Assembly: GCA_903844735.1 (NCBI GenBank)
Contig: CAIMUX010000110.1
Location: 1-64,000, forward strand
Direction of reading: 5' to 3'
DNA: 64,000 nt
Source: Candidatus Eiseniibacteriota bacterium
GTDB taxonomy: Bacteria; Eisenbacteria; RBG-16-71-46; CAIMUX01
Below the pieces are notes generated by a model. The model made no database searches. It had not been told where the DNA came from and worked only from the letters and a program-made list of their open reading frames with translations. Of the stretch, positions 18,928 to 29,590 are shown piece after piece. The position numbers were made by a program, and so were the translations under genes. Each line of letters opens with the position of its first letter. The first letter of the stretch is position 1.

Positions 18928-20160
18928 ATGAACCAACCACCTCTCGACCCCACCTCCCAGACGCCCAATCCGATCACCGGACTCCGACGGATCGCCGGAC
19001 CCGAAGCGATCACCGAGCCCGGACCGTTTCCCGAGCCGGAGTCGATCCGGATCCCGGACGGGGCTGCCGTTCCCCGCGACGCGTCGGGACGGGTGAGCCT
19101 GCTCGGCCTGACCGCCGAAGAGATGCTCGCTGCGCCCGGACCGCTGACAGCCCTGCCACCCTTCCGCGCCCGACAGGTGGCGCGCTGGATGTATGGCAGG
19201 GGCGAGAGCCGGTTCGAAGCCATGACCGACATCGCTGCGCCGTTGCGGCGTGAGCTGACCCGGCACTACGCGGCCGATCCGGACCCGACAGTTTCGCTGC
19301 AGCGAGCCGACCGGAACGAAGCGATCAAGTTCCTGTTCCGGCTCGGAGACGGACGCCTTGTGGAAGCAGTGCTGATCAACACCGGCAAGCGTCGAACGAT
19401 CTGCCTCTCATCACAGGCCGGCTGCGCCTACGCCTGTGCATTCTGCGCCACTTCCGCCATGGGTCCCGGACGCAACCTCTCGGTGCGCGAGATTGTCTCC
19501 CAGGTGCTGGCTGTCCGCCAGCAGATGCGGGACGACCGGATGGAAGGCGGGCACAACATCGTCTTCATGGGCATGGGCGAACCGCTCGCCAACCTCAACG
19601 CCCTCATCCCCTCACTGCGGCTCCTGCAGGCCGATGAGGGACTGGCGATCGGACGTCGTCGGATCACAGTGAGCACCGTAGGGCTGCCCCGGCAAATCAT
19701 CGCCCTCGCCGACTCGGACGTGAAAGTTCGGCTGGCCTTTTCGCTCCACGCCACCACCGAGGAGATGCGCACGCGGCTCATGCCGATCAACGCGAAACAC
19801 CCGTTCATCGAGGTTTTCCGCGCGCTGCACTACTTCCAGCGGACCCAGCGCATGCGCGTCACCCTGGAGTACCTGCTGCTGGAGGGAGTGAACGACACCG
19901 TCGACGATGCGCACCGACTGGCCGGATTCGCGCAGAAGCTTCGATGCAAGGTCAACCTGATCGCGTTCAACCCGCATCCGGCGGCTCCTTTCCGCCCCAC
20001 CGATCCGGACCAGATGGCAGCCTTTGTGCGATCCATGGATCCCATCACCCCCTCAGTGACGATGCGGTACAGCAAGGGACGGGAAATTCTCGCGGCTTGC
20101 GGCCAGCTTTCCACGACCTGGATGGAGCGGGATGAGGCCGGTGCACTGGCCGGGGACTGA
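18928..20160 (+). CDS. rlmN: 23S rRNA (adenine2503-C2)/tRNA methyltransferase RlmN
   Basis: A radical SAM enzyme that methylates C2 of A2503 in 23S rRNA and A37 of some tRNAs. The 4Fe-4S motif is CAYACAFC (about residue 172). The SAM motif IVFMGMGEPLAN, the segment RRITVSTVGLP and the C-terminal methyl-carrying cysteine in ILAACGQL are present. The first ~55 residues are a Pro-rich extension unlike typical RlmN. Start ATG with GGAGAG 6 nt upstream. First gene of an operon continuing with a sensor kinase; the kinase start lies 29 nt inside rlmN. Confidence 0.95.
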   Translation: MNQPPLDPTSQTPNPITGLRRIAGPEAITEPGPFPEPESIRIPDGAAVPRDASGRVSLLGLTAEEMLAAPGPLTALPPFRARQVARWMYGRGESRFEAMTDIAAPLRRELTRHYAADPDPTVSLQRADRNEAIKFLFRLGDGRLVEAVLINTGKRRTICLSSQAGCAYACAFCATSAMGPGRNLSVREIVSQVLAVRQQMRDDRMEGGHNIVFMGMGEPLANLNALIPSLRLLQADEGLAIGRRRITVSTVGLPRQIIALADSDVKVRLAFSLHATTEEMRTRLMPINAKHPFIEVFRALHYFQRTQRMRVTLEYLLLEGVNDTVDDAHRLAGFAQKLRCKVNLIAFNPHPAAPFRPTDPDQMAAFVRSMDPITPSVTMRYSKGREILAACGQLSTTWMERDEAGALAGD

Positions 20161-21826
20161 CCCACCCGCCGGGCCGGACCAACACCGCCGCCCGGACCGG
20201 ACCGGCCACCCTGCCCCCCGCGGCCGCGGACTGCCGCTGCGCACCCGGCTCTTCCTTCTCGTGTTTGCTTCGAGTGTCGTGCCGGCCGCCCTCGTCCTTG
20301 GCTGGGGCTGGTGGCAATTGCGCCGCCAGATGAGCCTTTGGACGCTCCCCTCCGTGGAGCGGGCGCTCGGTGCCTCGCTGCAGGCGAACCGGCGCGCCTT
20401 CGACCGTCTTCTTCGCCACATGGATGCGGAAGGCCGAATCCTGGTCGAGAGCAGCGTCTTCCCTCCCGCACCCGAGGACACCACAGGACTCGGCGCGCTC
20501 CTCGAGTCGGGCTGCCGCGAGTTCGGCCTTGACCTCGTCCAGTTCTACGCCATCGAGGGGAACGGCTTCCGGCTCCTCGCTTCGCACACGCCGTCCGGGC
20601 GCGGCGGTCCCGATGCCGCGACAAAGCTCCAAGCACCCATCCCCTCATCCGCCGGTCCCAGCCGTCCCGCGTCCCTGCAGCTTGACGAGCCGCGCGGCGA
20701 TCTCCTCGCGCTGCCGACCTACCTCTGGTATCCGCGCGCGGAGGGCGACTCACTGCAGCTCCGGGGCGCCCTGGTGCTAGGCGTTGACCTGGGCAACGGC
20801 TACTACGCACAGATCCGCGAGGTGTCGACCGGCCTCCTTTTCTATCGCAGGCTACAGGAGATCGGCCTTGTGCTGCGAACCGGCTACGGAGTCCTCGCTC
20901 TGCTCGTCCTACTCCTCTCCCTGGGACTAAGCCTGTTCCTCGCCCAGCGCGTGGCGGGGCGCATTTCTCGCCCGATCGACGTGCTCATCCGAGACATGGA
21001 CGCGGTGGGACGCGGCAGCGGGGCCGGCACACCGGAAGCAAGCGGGATCCCCGAAATGGACCGGCTGGCGCGGGCCTTCGGCGCCATGCGCCGAACGCTG
21101 CAGATCTACGAATCCTGGCTGCGTCAGTCGGAGCAGGTCCGCGGAGCGCAGGAGACCGCACGCTTCGTAGCCCACGAGATCCGCAACGCCCTCACGCCGA
21201 TCCACGCCGGACTCTCGGTGCTGGAGCGACAGGGAGGGAGAGAGGATGCTGACGCTCGAGCGAAATCGACACGGGCTCTTGACCTGATTCGGCGAGAGGC
21301 GGACCGGATGGCGGCACTGGCCGGCACATTCAGCGAGTACGCGCGATTCCCGGAGCGGCGCCTGGAACGAATCGACCTCGCGACCCTCGTGGAACGGCTG
21401 GCGCGGGAAGAAATCCCGGAGCGGATTGCGCTTGCGGTGGAACGCCCCGATGATCCCCGCGAGGAACTGCCCATGGTGGTAGCGGACCGCGAAGAGATCG
21501 AGAGGGTCTTTCGGAACCTCGTTCGCAACGCCGTGGAGGCGAGCCCTGGTGACGGAGCGCTCCGTTTGTCGTTCGCCACGGCGGAGTCGGGCGGCCTGCG
21601 CGTCGCGTTGGACGACACGGGCCGGGGCATGGATCCGGAAACACTCCGTCAGGCGTTCCAACCGGGATTCACGACCAAGGACACCGGCACTGGCCTCGGT
21701 CTCGCGCTCGTCCGCGGCTCGATCAGTCACTACGGGGGCACGGTGTCGCTGGAGAGCCAATTAGGGCAAGGGACGCGCTGCGTGGTGGAACTGCCGCCCG
21801 CCACGACGGAGGGACAGGAAGGGTGA
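20132..21826 (+). CDS. NtrY-like membrane sensor histidine kinase
   Basis: A two-component sensor. A transmembrane helix (about 38-60), an extracytoplasmic sensor region (about 60-245) and a second helix (about 250-275) precede a HAMP domain (RVAGRISRPIDVLIRDMDAV). The dimerisation/phosphoacceptor domain has FVAHEIRNALTPI. The ATPase part has the N box NLVRNAVEASPG, G1 DDTGRGMD and G2 GTGLGLAL. Translation is coupled to rlmN upstream and to the response regulator downstream through GTGA. The sensed signal is not deducible; NtrY relatives respond to nitrogen, redox or envelope state. Confidence 0.93.
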   Translation: MRPVHWPGTDPPAGPDQHRRPDRTGHPAPRGRGLPLRTRLFLLVFASSVVPAALVLGWGWWQLRRQMSLWTLPSVERALGASLQANRRAFDRLLRHMDAEGRILVESSVFPPAPEDTTGLGALLESGCREFGLDLVQFYAIEGNGFRLLASHTPSGRGGPDAATKLQAPIPSSAGPSRPASLQLDEPRGDLLALPTYLWYPRAEGDSLQLRGALVLGVDLGNGYYAQIREVSTGLLFYRRLQEIGLVLRTGYGVLALLVLLLSLGLSLFLAQRVAGRISRPIDVLIRDMDAVGRGSGAGTPEASGIPEMDRLARAFGAMRRTLQIYESWLRQSEQVRGAQETARFVAHEIRNALTPIHAGLSVLERQGGREDADARAKSTRALDLIRREADRMAALAGTFSEYARFPERRLERIDLATLVERLAREEIPERIALAVERPDDPREELPMVVADREEIERVFRNLVRNAVEASPGDGALRLSFATAESGGLRVALDDTGRGMDPETLRQAFQPGFTTKDTGTGLGLALVRGSISHYGGTVSLESQLGQGTRCVVELPPATTEGQEG

Positions 21827-23229
21827 AAGAGCGAATTCTGGTGGTGGACGACGAAGAGGGGGTGCGCGACGCCTTCACCCTCCTGCTCGATGAAGCGGGG
21901 CACCAACCGATCGCGGCGCCCGGAGCCGAAGCGGCCCTGGCCTTACTGGAGCGGGAGGATGTCGCCCTTGTGCTTTGCGATGTTGGCATGCCAGGCATGG
22001 ACGGCATCGCCTTGGTGGAGCACCTCGGCCGGACGCACCCGGAGCTGCCGGTAGTGATGGTCTCCGCCCACGGCGAACTTGAGACGGCCGTGCGCGCGGT
22101 CCGGGCGGGCGCCTACGATTTCCTCCTGAAGCCGATCGATGAGAAGCGACTCTTCGTCACCATCGAACGCGCGATCGAGTGGGCGCGGATGCGGGGCGAT
22201 CTCCGGCGCCTGCGCACCGAGCGGAAGGAGGAGCAGGAACTGCTTGGCGAAAGCCCGCCCATGCGCCGGCTGCGCGAGGAGATCCGGCGGGCCGCTCCCA
22301 GCGAAGGCCGAATCCTTATCCTCGGCGAGGCCGGGACCGGCAAGGAGCTGGTGGCTCGCGCCATCCACGAGGGCAGCCGTCGCGCCGAGAAGCCGTTCGT
22401 GAAGGTGAACAGCGCGGCGATTCCGCACGACTTGGTGGAGAGCGAGCTCTTCGGTCACGAGGCAGGCGCTTTCACCGGCGCGACCAAGGCCCGCCGGGGC
22501 AAGTTCGAGCAGGCCGATGGCGGCACCCTATTCCTCGATGAAATCGCCGACATGGCCCCGGATGCTCAGGCCAAGCTGCTCCGGGTTCTCGCCACCGGCG
22601 AAGTGGAACGGGTGGGGGGCGCTAGCCCGGTGCGGGTCGATGTGCGGCTCGTCTGCGCCACCAACCGGGATCTGACCGAGGAGATCCGCGACGGGATGTT
22701 CCGCAAGGACCTTTACCACCGCGTGGCCGTCATCCCAATCGTGGTCCCGCCTCTGAGCGAACGAGGTCGGGACATTCTACTCCTCGCCGTCCGGTTCCTG
22801 GCGCACTTCTCCGTCGGCTACCGCGAAGCGCCGCCGGTCCTGGAGCTCGACGCACAGGAGCGGCTCCTCAACCACACTTGGCCGGGCAATGTCCGCGAGT
22901 TGCGCAACCTCGCTGAGCGGATCGCCATCATGCACGATCGGCTGCGGGTGAGTGCGGAGGATCTCGACGGTTACCTGGCCCCGCCCGAAAGGTCGGGCGC
23001 CGCACTCCCGACACAGATGCGAGGCGGCTCCAGCGCCGAGGATTGGAACGGCCGGCGCGGTGAAGAGGAGAGGGCGCGGCTCGATACCGTGTTGAAGAAA
23101 GCGGGCTGGAACGTGACATTGGCTGCCGAGCAGTTGGGGATCGACCGCGCTTCTCTGAACCGGAAGATACGGCGCTTCGGCATCGTCCGGCCGGGCCGGC
23201 GGGTCGGTGAGCCGGGCGCGGAACCATGA
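21823..23229 (+). CDS. NtrX/NtrC-family response regulator, sigma-54 activator
   Basis: Full three-domain architecture: receiver (1-120, acidic pocket VVDDEEG, phospho-acceptor Asp in LCDVGMPGMDG, Lys in FLLKPID), AAA+ (about 140-380, GEAGTGKE, intact GAFTGA loop, GGTLFLDEI, WPGNVREL) and a Fis-type HTH (TLAAEQLGIDRASLNRKI). It should activate sigma-54 promoters when phosphorylated by the neighbouring kinase. GTG start overlapping the kinase stop. 468 residues. Confidence 0.95.
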   Translation: MKERILVVDDEEGVRDAFTLLLDEAGHQPIAAPGAEAALALLEREDVALVLCDVGMPGMDGIALVEHLGRTHPELPVVMVSAHGELETAVRAVRAGAYDFLLKPIDEKRLFVTIERAIEWARMRGDLRRLRTERKEEQELLGESPPMRRLREEIRRAAPSEGRILILGEAGTGKELVARAIHEGSRRAEKPFVKVNSAAIPHDLVESELFGHEAGAFTGATKARRGKFEQADGGTLFLDEIADMAPDAQAKLLRVLATGEVERVGGASPVRVDVRLVCATNRDLTEEIRDGMFRKDLYHRVAVIPIVVPPLSERGRDILLLAVRFLAHFSVGYREAPPVLELDAQERLLNHTWPGNVRELRNLAERIAIMHDRLRVSAEDLDGYLAPPERSGAALPTQMRGGSSAEDWNGRRGEEERARLDTVLKKAGWNVTLAAEQLGIDRASLNRKIRRFGIVRPGRRVGEPGAEP

Positions 23230-23963
23230 GCCGCGGGCTCACGGCCTCCCCCGGACGGTTGTCGGCACGCGGCATGCTCCCCTCCGTGGTCGTGCTGACC
23301 CTGGCCCTGCTGTGGTCTGTCTCCACCGGTCCGGCGCGTGCCGATGCACCCACCGTCTTCGTCGCCGGCGGAGATTCGCTTTCTCTCTGGATCCTCGTCC
23401 AGTGGGACCGCCCACTTCCGGCTTTCGTAGAAGAGCGTCTGGAGCGTGGCCTGCCCGCCACGGTCGACGTGCGGGCCGAGTTGGTGCGCCTCCGCGCGGG
23501 CTGGATCGACGCAAAGCTCGCCGCGGAGTCGTTGGAGATGCAGGTCGCGAAGGATCCCTGGGACGGCTCGTACACTCTGCTCGACACCGGCTCTACGCGC
23601 GGGCTCGACTCGCTGGCCGCGGTCCGCGCGAAGCTTTCACGCCAGAAACTAAGGCTCGCTCTGCAGCCGGAGTGGTGCGACGGCACCTCCATCTACCGCG
23701 TAGACGTCACGACCCTTGTGGCACCGCTCACAGCCCGCGACGCGGGCGAGGTCGACTCGTGGTTACGCGGCCAGCTCCGCGGCCTCGGACGCGGCCTTCT
23801 TGGTGTACCACGCGGTCTATTCGGCGTCATCCGCGACCTCTCCGGCCTGGGCGAGCACACCGCTAGTGGCGAGAGCACTCGCTTTCGGATGGAGAGGATG
23901 CCCGAAGATCGAGTGAAGGTGTTGATACCGGGAGATGGAGTGGCAGGCAGCGGAGGCGGCTAG
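23226..23963 (+). CDS. DUF4390-like exported protein
   Basis: A signal peptide (about 17-40, ending PARADAP) precedes about 170 residues resembling DUF4390: a fragment of the form LERGLPATVDVRAELVRLR and WIDAKLAAESLEMQV, then YRVDVTTLVAPL. DUF4390 genes often sit next to NtrY-type kinases, as here (ATGA overlap with the response regulator). A periplasmic partner for the sensor is a reasonable inference but untested. The C terminus is Gly-rich. Confidence 0.65.
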   Translation: MSRGLTASPGRLSARGMLPSVVVLTLALLWSVSTGPARADAPTVFVAGGDSLSLWILVQWDRPLPAFVEERLERGLPATVDVRAELVRLRAGWIDAKLAAESLEMQVAKDPWDGSYTLLDTGSTRGLDSLAAVRAKLSRQKLRLALQPEWCDGTSIYRVDVTTLVAPLTARDAGEVDSWLRGQLRGLGRGLLGVPRGLFGVIRDLSGLGEHTASGESTRFRMERMPEDRVKVLIPGDGVAGSGGG

Positions 23964-24060
23964 CACGCACGATTCATGCGTGTTCTGCGCAACGTCGGAT
24001 CTGCATGCATCTACCTCGTCAGGCTTGCCGGCCGCGCCCCCGCGGGGGCGTCCCCGACAT

Positions 24061-25158
24061 CTAACGCAGGATGCGGATCGGCACGACCGTGGGTGTGCTT
24101 CCGGACCGGGTCCTCACGCGCAGCCAGTAGGCCCCGGCGGTCGGCCGACCGCCCGATCCGCCCGCGTTGTCGAGCGAGGCCGCATACGCAACGCCACCGG
24201 TAGAACGGAAGGCCAGATCGGCGACCACACGCCCGGACACATCGACGAGACTGACGGAGGGACCACCCGGCATGGCGCGATCCGCTTCACTGAGCCGCAG
24301 CGTGAGAATCTGGCCCGGGCGAATCGGATTGGGCGAGACGGTGAGCGTCGTCATGGCCATGGTGTTCCAACCACCGACGAGACGCTCGTAGAACTCGCGC
24401 AGGCCCGGCACCGCGTCCGGGGACGGCAATTCCGGGTTCTCGATCGCGCCGCTCCCGCGCGCAGCCGATCCGCCGAAAAGCACTCGGAAATCCTCAGCGA
24501 AAATCTCGTGAGGGCGAAACGCGTGCGCTGCGTCGTCGTTGAAGATCGAAGCGTCGGTCACCCCACGCAGTGCCGCCCATTCCGTCCACAATCTGACCGA
24601 CGAGTCGGACATGAAGTGGCGGTGGAAGATGTGCCCGATCTCGTGCGTGACCAGAAATGCGACCTGAGCGCTGTCGTAGTCACGAACCCCAGGGCTCAGG
24701 TAAATGGCCCTCGAATCGGCGGAGGAAGAGAGTCTGCCCGCCCGCGGATACGGAAGCAGGTAGATCGCGACCTGCAGCGACTGCACGCACTGGGCAGGAA
24801 GATCCTGAAGCGAGAGATAGACCGCGGCTTCGTCAGCAGGGTGGAAAGCACCGTCCCCGCGATTCAGAATCTCAGGATCCTCAATGCTGACGATGAACCG
24901 AACCAAGGCCCCGCTGGACTCGCGAAACACCAACTCCCCCGTCGGGAGCCGTGAGGTGTGGTCCCGCAGGACCTCGTCCGGGCCGATGACCTCGATCCCG
25001 GGCGCACTGGGAAGAGCGAGTGCGAAGGCTGGAGCGGCCGGAAGGACCAGGGAAGGGGCAATGGCGGCCACGGCAATCCAGGATACCAGCCAAATTCGGG
25101 CCAACTGATTCTTTCCCTTACTGTTCCCGGCTGAAGACAGACTGCGGTGTTTCGCCAT
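24061..25158 (-). CDS. secreted zinc metallopeptidase with C-terminal FlgD/type IX sorting-like domain
   Basis: A signal peptide (about 22-47, ending AFALALP) is followed by a zincin domain with THEIGHIFHRHF (about residue 170) and a downstream acidic ligand candidate in HEIFAEDFRVLF, a gluzincin-like arrangement. The last ~95 residues begin with VSPNPIRPGQILTLRL and end GAYWLRVRT, the FlgD-Ig/type IX secretion C-terminal pattern, so export across the outer membrane is likely. Two PorV-like proteins in the window fit this. Start ATG; no Shine-Dalgarno, but a TATACT box lies 6 nt upstream. Apparently monocistronic. Confidence 0.82.
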   Translation of the reverse strand: MAKHRSLSSAGNSKGKNQLARIWLVSWIAVAAIAPSLVLPAAPAFALALPSAPGIEVIGPDEVLRDHTSRLPTGELVFRESSGALVRFIVSIEDPEILNRGDGAFHPADEAAVYLSLQDLPAQCVQSLQVAIYLLPYPRAGRLSSSADSRAIYLSPGVRDYDSAQVAFLVTHEIGHIFHRHFMSDSSVRLWTEWAALRGVTDASIFNDDAAHAFRPHEIFAEDFRVLFGGSAARGSGAIENPELPSPDAVPGLREFYERLVGGWNTMAMTTLTVSPNPIRPGQILTLRLSEADRAMPGGPSVSLVDVSGRVVADLAFRSTGGVAYAASLDNAGGSGGRPTAGAYWLRVRTRSGSTPTVVPIRILR

Positions 25159-25164
25159 GTGTCA

Positions 25165-25170
25165 AGTATA
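25165..25170 (-). promoter_or_regulatory. candidate -10 box giving a leaderless mRNA
   Basis: On the minus strand TATACT ends 6 nt before the ATG of the metallopeptidase gene, which lacks a Shine-Dalgarno. The arrangement matches that before lpxH. A TTGCCT -35 is 19 nt upstream, at the edge of acceptable spacing. Confidence 0.35.
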
Positions 25171-25244
25171 TCGCAATGTGGTGGGCAATAGGCAATGATA
25201 GATGACGGCCGAGTGGTGCGAATCGGCGTCACTCGGCCCAGACG

Positions 25245-25283
25245 CAAAACGCCAGCAGGTCGGGGTGAGCCGATCCTGCTGGC
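25245..25283 (-). terminator. Rho-independent terminator of the sigma/anti-sigma/bactofilin operon
   Basis: A strong hairpin (GCCAGCAGG with CCTGCTGGC, extended inside by TCGG/CCGA with one bulge) lies 41 nt after the stop of the bactofilin-like gene. On the minus strand it is followed directly by GTTTTG. Confidence 0.7.
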
Positions 25284-25324
25284 GCTATACGATTATTTAG
25301 CAGATGGTTATGCTTGATCCACGA

Positions 25325-26500
25325 TTACGATCCAGGAAATGCCGGCACGGGTGGCCCCTCTGGCGGAAGTGGAGGCGTTGTCGGCGGGCGGATCGGAGGA
25401 GGTGCGTCGGGTCCCGGCGGAGAGAGCGACGCCCTTCGCCTGCCCGCAAAGAGGGTTAGCACCATGGCGCCGAACCCGGTCGCTCCGGCGAGCGTGAGGA
25501 CGGTGCCGCCGAAGAAGATCAGAACCAGTGCGATCACGGTCCCGATCCCCCCCGTTCCCAACAGCAGCAAACCCAGAACGATCGGCAGGAAGAGCATGCC
25601 GAGGCCGATCGCCGCCGAGCCGGTCCAGGACCGAGGCGCCGCGCCTCCCTCGAGCCTCCCCCGGCCGATGCGCTGCCCGAGTAGTGCCGCGATCAACGCC
25701 AGGCTCATGGCATTCAGCGGCACGAGGGCGATACCCGCCGGAATCGTCACCACGAGCCCGATCACGGTAATGGAGAGCAGGACGATGAAGACCACGACCA
25801 CAAGGTGGGCAACCAGCCCCATGAAGAGCGCACGCCACGGCCCTTCAGCCACCCTGTGTCCGAACTGGTCCATGTTGGAGCGCGCCAGAGCGCGGGCCGC
25901 CCAGCCGATGCCGAGCACGAAGACCATCTTCAGGACGACGATGGCCAGGACAAGCAGAGAGACCCCCTTAAGGATGGCGATCGGCCCTCGCGTTCCCCCA
26001 TGGGGGGCGAAAATCCCGGCGGGGACGAAACTCATTCCCACATTCTGACCGCCGATGTGGGAGCCCGTCTCGCGGTTCACGCGCCCGCCGATCGACACGG
26101 CATCGCCGTCGACGCGACCGCCATCCTTCACCGTGACCTCGCCACCGATCGCCACCACATCGCCGCGTACGCGGCCAAACACAGTCACGCTCCCACCGAT
26201 CGACACGACGTCACCGCCCACGGTCCGGTCCGCGTCGATGGTAATGCTCTCACCGGTGCGGACAATGTCTGACTCCTGGTCAAATCGAAGACTGTCCAGC
26301 CCTGAATTCCGCCGGATGATGATGGCGGTGTCGCCCTTGGTGGTTATGCTGATCTCGACATCGGCCTGCTGGCGGCTGTGTCCAGCGTGGATGGTATCGG
26401 TTCCAAGATCGACAACCGTCTGCGCCCCCGCTGGACCGGCCACCACGGACAGGCTGAGGAACGCGAGACCCAGGATGATGTCAGCAGTGCGGCTTTGCAT
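25325..26500 (-). CDS. bactofilin-like polymer-forming membrane protein
   Basis: After a signal peptide (cut near GPAGAQT) and a short beta region comes a repetitive right-handed beta segment (about 85-145: VGGDVVSIGGSVTVFGRV, VRGDVVAIGGEVTVKDGG, VDGDAVSIGG), typical of polymer-forming/bactofilin-like modules. At least five hydrophobic helices follow (about 175-355), and a Pro-rich tail. It probably belongs to an envelope-stress set because it is translationally linked to an anti-sigma factor (20-nt overlap). Exact role unknown. Confidence 0.78.
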   Translation of the reverse strand: MQSRTADIILGLAFLSLSVVAGPAGAQTVVDLGTDTIHAGHSRQQADVEISITTKGDTAIIIRRNSGLDSLRFDQESDIVRTGESITIDADRTVGGDVVSIGGSVTVFGRVRGDVVAIGGEVTVKDGGRVDGDAVSIGGRVNRETGSHIGGQNVGMSFVPAGIFAPHGGTRGPIAILKGVSLLVLAIVVLKMVFVLGIGWAARALARSNMDQFGHRVAEGPWRALFMGLVAHLVVVVFIVLLSITVIGLVVTIPAGIALVPLNAMSLALIAALLGQRIGRGRLEGGAAPRSWTGSAAIGLGMLFLPIVLGLLLLGTGGIGTVIALVLIFFGGTVLTLAGATGFGAMVLTLFAGRRRASLSPPGPDAPPPIRPPTTPPLPPEGPPVPAFPGS

Positions 26501-27113
26501 GGTTCACCTTCCTCTTGTGGGGCCCGGCAATCCGCCAAAGCACCAGCCCGGTGGCCGCCACCCCCAGCCCCATGGCACCGATGAGAGACACCGTCAGGCC
26601 GCCCAGGCCGACCCGGGCCGCCTTGCGCACCGGCGCGAAACGGTCAAGGAAATCGGAGGTCCTGCTCCAGAAGGAGCGCAGCGTTTCCATCCAACCCTGT
26701 AGAGAGTCCACAAGCCCCAGCTCTTGACCGCCGCCCATCCCGGTCCCCGGCAAGGCCAGCAAGGAGGACCACAGGGAAACGACCACGAAACCACCGAGCG
26801 CGAGCCCCACCGCTCCGGCCAAGACCAAAGTCCACGAGCGTCGCAGTCCGTTGGTGCGTGGGGAGTTGGCGCGCACCGGCTGCTGCGCCCGACCGGCCTG
26901 AACGGCCGCCCGGACCAGCACCTCTTCGAGGTCGACCGGGAACGCCGGCTCTGGGATCGAGGAGAGATCCCGAGCGAGGCGGCGGAGATCGGCGACATCC
27001 AGGCGGCAGACGGCACAGCCGGTGAGGTGTCCCTCGACGGTCGCGCGGTCCGCCTCGATGATCTCCCCAATCGCGTATTCCTGGAGGAGATCCTTGTCGA
27101 ATAAGCAGTTCAT
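26481..27113 (-). CDS. anti-sigma factor with N-terminal zinc finger
   Basis: The N terminus carries the zinc-binding anti-sigma motif (H at VEGHLTGCAVC, i.e. HxxxCxxC, about residues 28-36), which holds ECF sigma factors inactive. A membrane helix (about 95-118) and a second one near residue 175-200 flank an extracytoplasmic stretch with amphipathic helices. It lies between the ECF sigma gene and the bactofilin-like gene on the same strand, the classic arrangement for a regulated envelope-response operon. Confidence 0.85.
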   Translation of the reverse strand: MNCLFDKDLLQEYAIGEIIEADRATVEGHLTGCAVCRLDVADLRRLARDLSSIPEPAFPVDLEEVLVRAAVQAGRAQQPVRANSPRTNGLRRSWTLVLAGAVGLALGGFVVVSLWSSLLALPGTGMGGGQELGLVDSLQGWMETLRSFWSRTSDFLDRFAPVRKAARVGLGGLTVSLIGAMGLGVAATGLVLWRIAGPHKRKVNHAKPHC

Positions 27114-27137
27114 TGACTTGCCGCTCCGTCGTTCGGG

Positions 27138-27338
27138 TTAGCCAACTGCTTTCTGCAGTTGGAGATGTCGCTGAACCTGGCCCTGCCTCTGGCCGTTACC
27201 CTGTCCGTTACCCCGTCCGTTACGTTGGCCACTGCCTTGGGCATCGCCGTGCTCATGCGCCCTCGTACGGCCCCGCTCCGGTTCGGTTGCAGCCGACTCG
27301 CGGCGAGAGTGAAATCGACGGGCCCCGAATCGCCTCAT
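27138..27338 (-). CDS. possible 66-residue Gly/Gln/Asn-rich peptide
   Basis: The ATG overlaps the stop codon of the ECF sigma gene (ATGA) and the frame ends 24 nt before the anti-sigma start. The product is basic and repetitive, with a GNGQ/GQ repeat in its second half; no domain is recognisable. Position and coupling argue for translation; composition argues for spacer DNA. Confidence 0.35.
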   Translation of the reverse strand: MRRFGARRFHSRRESAATEPERGRTRAHEHGDAQGSGQRNGRGNGQGNGQRQGQVQRHLQLQKAVG

Positions 27339-27970
27339 GCATCCATCCCGATCGACTCATTGAGGCCGTCCTCCCCCCGCATCCAGGCCCGCATCTGGTT
27401 GTGGGCGCGGTGGAGGCGCGCTTTGACCGTACCCAACGGCAGGTCGAGCAGCTCGGCGATCTCATCGTAGGACCGCTGCTGGGCGTGCCGCAGATGGATC
27501 ACCACCCGATAATGCGGCGCGAGGCGGTCCACCAACAGCCCCAGGGCTTCCCCCATGCGGCGCATTTCTAAGACCCGGTCCGGAAGCGGGTTCTCATCCC
27601 GTAGCATGGGCGGACGACGCTCCTCGTCCCTGGGGTCCGGATCGATGGAAACCGTGCGCAGGCGCCGCTTGCGCAGAAAATCGATGGAAAGGTTCGTGGC
27701 GATGCGGTTGATCCAGAAGGAGAAGGTCCGCGCCTGATCGAACTGCTCGAGGGCGCGGAACGCCTTGACGAAGGTCTCCTGAACGAGGTCACGGGCGTCC
27801 TCTGTGTTGGTCACCATGCGCCAGACAATGTGGTAGACCGGGCGTTCGTGCCGCTGCACCAGCACGCGGAACGCATCCTCGTCCCCCGCCAAACAGCGGC
27901 GCACGAGTTCGCTATCAGTTGTAGCATTCACCCGTTCGACCCCGACTTCCGAAGGCGCGACCGCGAACAT
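27335..27970 (-). CDS. ECF (sigma-70 family, RpoE-like) sigma factor
   Basis: Region 2 is intact: DEDAFRVLVQRHERPVYH, then DARDLVQETFVKAFRAL and FSFWINRIATNLSIDFLRKR. Region 4 has RSYDEIAELLDLPLGTVKAR with the HTH. I chose an ATG preceded by GGGGAGAGGGG; an ATG 6 codons upstream has no ribosome site. 211 residues. Upstream of its anti-sigma gene, so probably controlled by regulated release. The promoter should lie in the 290-nt gap to enolase. Confidence 0.92.
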   Translation of the reverse strand: MFAVAPSEVGVERVNATTDSELVRRCLAGDEDAFRVLVQRHERPVYHIVWRMVTNTEDARDLVQETFVKAFRALEQFDQARTFSFWINRIATNLSIDFLRKRRLRTVSIDPDPRDEERRPPMLRDENPLPDRVLEMRRMGEALGLLVDRLAPHYRVVIHLRHAQQRSYDEIAELLDLPLGTVKARLHRAHNQMRAWMRGEDGLNESIGMDA

Positions 27971-28209
27971 CCTGCCCCTCTCCCCCATGATTGCGGACCG
28001 GAGAGAGGTACGGCGAGCCGGGCTCGGAAGTTGCCCGCGCTGGCGCCGACCGCGGGGCCCCGCGTCGGGAAAGGCGTCCCAGACCTTAGGAACCGCCCTG
28101 CTCAGATGTCAAGCTATTGGCAGGGGAACCTGCCCGCCCTGGGATGCCCCGGTAAGCATCCTTCGAATGCATGCCTCGTGGCCTTGACGCTCGGCGGTCC
28201 CGGGGCTAG

Positions 28210-29547
<1,338 letters not shown>

Positions 29548-29590
29548 AACCTGCGTCGATCCCGCGCCGCTGGGCCGGGAGGGAGGTGAC

